This document shows positions 13,554 through 15,242 of a stretch of 15,242 nucleotides of DNA, in pieces. Source of the DNA: an uncultured Campylobacter sp. (GTDB taxonomy: Bacteria > Campylobacterota > Campylobacteria > Campylobacterales > Campylobacteraceae); NCBI RefSeq assembly GCF_937973075.1, contig NZ_CALBWL010000041.1, forward strand, positions 1 through 15,242, written 5' to 3'. The stretch's first letter is position 1, and every line of letters starts with the position of its first letter. The translations under genes were made by a program, and so were the position numbers. Below the pieces are notes generated by a model, which searched no databases, had not been told where the DNA came from, and saw only the letters and a list, made by a program, of their open reading frames with translations.

Positions 13554-14975
13554 CTACTCGAATTCTATCTTTTTTAGATAATCGTATAAATTTAGCACCG
13601 CGATAAATAGCGTTAAAATCGCGGGTCCCAAGATCACGCCCCAGAACCCAAACGTGCTGATGCCCGAAAGCATCGAGAAGAAAATCAGCATCTCGTTGAT
13701 GTTTGCTGGGTTTTCGACTAGGCGCGAGTTGATAAATTTTATTACGAGCGGCTTTACGAAGCTGTCCGCGAGCGTCGAGATCAGTATCACGCAATACGCC
13801 ATTATCACGATCGCACCCGAGGTACTACCCCCCGCTAGCACGTATAGCGCGGTGGGTACATAGATGAGCGCGCCGCCGACTGCGGGGATGAGCGAGCAGA
13901 AGGCGAAAAGCACCCCCATCAGCAGCGCGTCAAAGCCGAAGATCCCCGCGATGATCGAAAACAAAAAGCCCTGCAATACGGCGTTGAAGATGGTCGAGTA
14001 AAACACGACGCTCATCGTATTTGCCGTCTCGGAAAAGATATAATCGATCTGCGCGGGCTCGACGGGTAGAATTTTTTTGAAAAAGCGCTTGAAGCTCTCG
14101 CCGTAGAGGTAGGCAAAAAAGCAAAATACGATGATAAGCACCATATCGACGATAAATTTCGCGCTGGATTTCCCGACGACCGAGAGGTAGGAGATGATCT
14201 GCTTCGCTAATCCCGCGACGTCTAGGTTTGCTAAAAACGAGCGAAACTGCGTATTAAATTTTTCAAAAGGCCCGGGCAACCTGATATCTAGGCCCTGAAC
14301 GTAGCTAAGCGCGTCGTTTAGGCGCGCCATATCGAAGCTCGCGGCGTTTTTGGCGATCTCGATCACGGCGTAGATGAAAGGCACGAAAAAAAGCGCGCAT
14401 AGCAAAAACAAGCTAAGCACCGAGGCTAGCGTTTGCCTGCCGCGGCACAGCTTCGTTACTTTAGCGTGCAGACCCGAGGTCGCCACCGCCATCAACACGC
14501 CGATTGCGATCACCATCAAAAACGGCGAGAACAGATAGATCACACAGCAAAACATCAGCAAGGTTGCGCCGATAAAAAATATCTTGTTCGTTTTCGCGCG
14601 CCCGCTAGCCTTGGCAAGACCTGCTTTCATACCCGCGGCGGCCCCCGAAGCGGCAGCGGCGCCTAGCGCGGAAGCATTAGCCGAGAAGGTTTCATTGGCT
14701 TCGGCAGCGTCGTTAAGTGCGGAAGCACCAGCAGATGAGACTCCATCGGTTTCGACCCGTTTTTTGCTTTGATTTTTAGCAGCGGTTTTGTTTTTGTTTT
14801 TGACGGTTGCTTTGGCTTCAGCGGCGGCTTCGATTTTGCCCTCAGCATTATTTACGGTCTGATTTTCAGTAAAATTTTGCGCCTCGCCTTTGGCGTTATC
14901 CTCGGCGTTATTTTGGGCTATCTTTTCAGCCAGGTTTTTATTGCGGCTTGCGGCGTTGTCTTTTGGCATCGGCAA
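13554..14975 (-). CDS. AI-2E family (UPF0118/PerM-like) membrane transporter with long N-terminal extension
   Basis: The product has 473 residues. From residue about 131 it shows the family layout: paired N-terminal membrane segments (KIFFIGATLLMF, then SPFLMVIAIGVLMAVATSG), a third near ASVLSLFLLCALFFVPFIYAV, an extracytoplasmic domain, and the C-terminal membrane block. That block contains VVFYSTIFNAVLQGFLFSIIAG, SLIPAVGGALIYVPTALY and FGFWGVILGPAILTLFIAV, the most conserved features. Substrate is unknown; the family name does not prove AI-2 transport. Residues 1-130 are an Ala/Asn/Lys/Glu/Ser-rich extension with no membrane segment. The TTG at 14973-14975 has AAGGA at 6 bases; the ATG at 14967-14969 is in frame but 12 bases from it. 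A shorter start at Met116 lacks a good ribosome site. The gene is single, opposite its neighbour. Confidence 0.88.
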   Translation of the reverse strand: MPMPKDNAASRNKNLAEKIAQNNAEDNAKGEAQNFTENQTVNNAEGKIEAAAEAKATVKNKNKTAAKNQSKKRVETDGVSSAGASALNDAAEANETFSANASALGAAAASGAAAGMKAGLAKASGRAKTNKIFFIGATLLMFCCVIYLFSPFLMVIAIGVLMAVATSGLHAKVTKLCRGRQTLASVLSLFLLCALFFVPFIYAVIEIAKNAASFDMARLNDALSYVQGLDIRLPGPFEKFNTQFRSFLANLDVAGLAKQIISYLSVVGKSSAKFIVDMVLIIVFCFFAYLYGESFKRFFKKILPVEPAQIDYIFSETANTMSVVFYSTIFNAVLQGFLFSIIAGIFGFDALLMGVLFAFCSLIPAVGGALIYVPTALYVLAGGSTSGAIVIMAYCVILISTLADSFVKPLVIKFINSRLVENPANINEMLIFFSMLSGISTFGFWGVILGPAILTLFIAVLNLYDYLKKIEFE

Positions 14976-15242
14976 ATTTTATCCTTTTGAAATTTGATGA
15001 GCTATTTTATAAATTTTTTTATCAGATTTCGATTAAATTTTAAAATTTCATAAAATTTGCGAGCGGCGTTCTCGTGCGTTTTCAACATACAGCGCGCTAT
15101 ACGACATGTACACGGATCGTGCCTGATTTATGAAAATAGCGCATAGCTCGAACATACGTCAAAACCAGATGTGTGCCTATGCCGTATTCGAGCCCTGCGC
15201 ACACCGCGGTAAGACCCCGTCTTGTGCCGAGCTTTTGGCGGA
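14976..15242. other. Right-edge region: promoter of the AI-2E gene and an unassigned open frame
   Basis: TATAAAAT on the minus strand (15004-15011) is a plausible -10 for the AI-2E family gene. From 15097 to the edge the minus strand has an open frame of 47 codons ending in TAG, with no recognisable motif. It may be the end of a gene beyond the window or chance. GCTCGAA (15146-15152) and TTCGAGC (15187-15193) form an imperfect hairpin in the same stretch. Confidence 0.4.

Noticed and set aside
13319..13606. Plus-strand 95-residue frame
   Set aside because: It has no ribosome site. Its Lys/Phe-rich composition comes from AAATTTAAA-type spacer DNA, and it overlaps the AI-2E gene end.
13261..13794. 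Minus-strand 177-residue frame overlapping the end of the AI-2E gene
   Set aside because: Much of it lies inside the AI-2E coding region in another frame, and the rest is low-complexity without a start signal.

Overview
The window looks like chromosomal DNA of an epsilonproteobacterium, most likely a relatively GC-rich Campylobacter of the oral group. The basis is the napAGHBLD gene order, the fdhD-modE pairing, runs of AAATTTAAA-type sequence between genes, AT-rich promoters, and roughly 50% GC in the sampled core gene. The genus call rests on gene content and style only; no 16S or marker gene is present.

Layout. Positions 1-367 (minus) hold the start of a membrane-anchored, possibly ankyrin-repeat protein that runs off the left edge. 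A non-coding stretch follows, with a large imperfect inverted repeat (500-607). From 759 to 5068, all on the minus strand, lies a molybdoenzyme cluster read as fdhF -> fdhD -> modE-like regulator -> a 62-residue unknown protein. fdhF is one gene interrupted by an in-frame TGA at 4637-4639. That codon is read as selenocysteine, because a hairpin with the GGTCT loop of E. coli fdhF follows it directly. A stretch of stacked hairpins separates fdhF from fdhD.

A 533-base AT-rich divergent region (5069-5601) carries TATAAT elements on both strands, a perfect palindrome, and a TTGAT-N4-ATCTA site placed like a class II FNR/CRP-family activator site ahead of napA. From 5602 to 12030 (plus) runs the complete periplasmic nitrate reductase operon napA-napG-napH-napB-napL-napD, with tight junctions: ATGA overlaps at napG/napH, napH/napB and napL/napD. 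It ends in a strong hairpin that spans the napD stop codon. There is no napC or napF, so NapGH is the expected quinol-oxidising module.

The right part is less conserved. An unknown membrane-anchored protein (12234-13187, TTG start) has base composition that steps down to about 20% GC in its second half. Next come a gene-poor stretch with short direct repeats and, on the minus strand, an AI-2E family membrane protein (13554-14975) with an unusual low-complexity N-terminal extension of about 130 residues. The last 270 bases show only a promoter-like region and an unassigned open frame at the edge.

Functional theme. Two molybdenum/tungsten bis-PGD enzymes, cytoplasmic formate dehydrogenase (FdhF) and periplasmic nitrate reductase (NapA), are transcribed divergently. 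They sit beside the sulfurtransferase that activates formate dehydrogenases (FdhD) and a ModE-type regulator, so formate oxidation, nitrate respiration and metal-dependent control lie together. The least explained parts are the duplicated cysteine-containing N-terminal domain of the ModE-like protein, the small protein behind it, the inverted repeat at 500-607, and the mosaic unknown gene at 12234.
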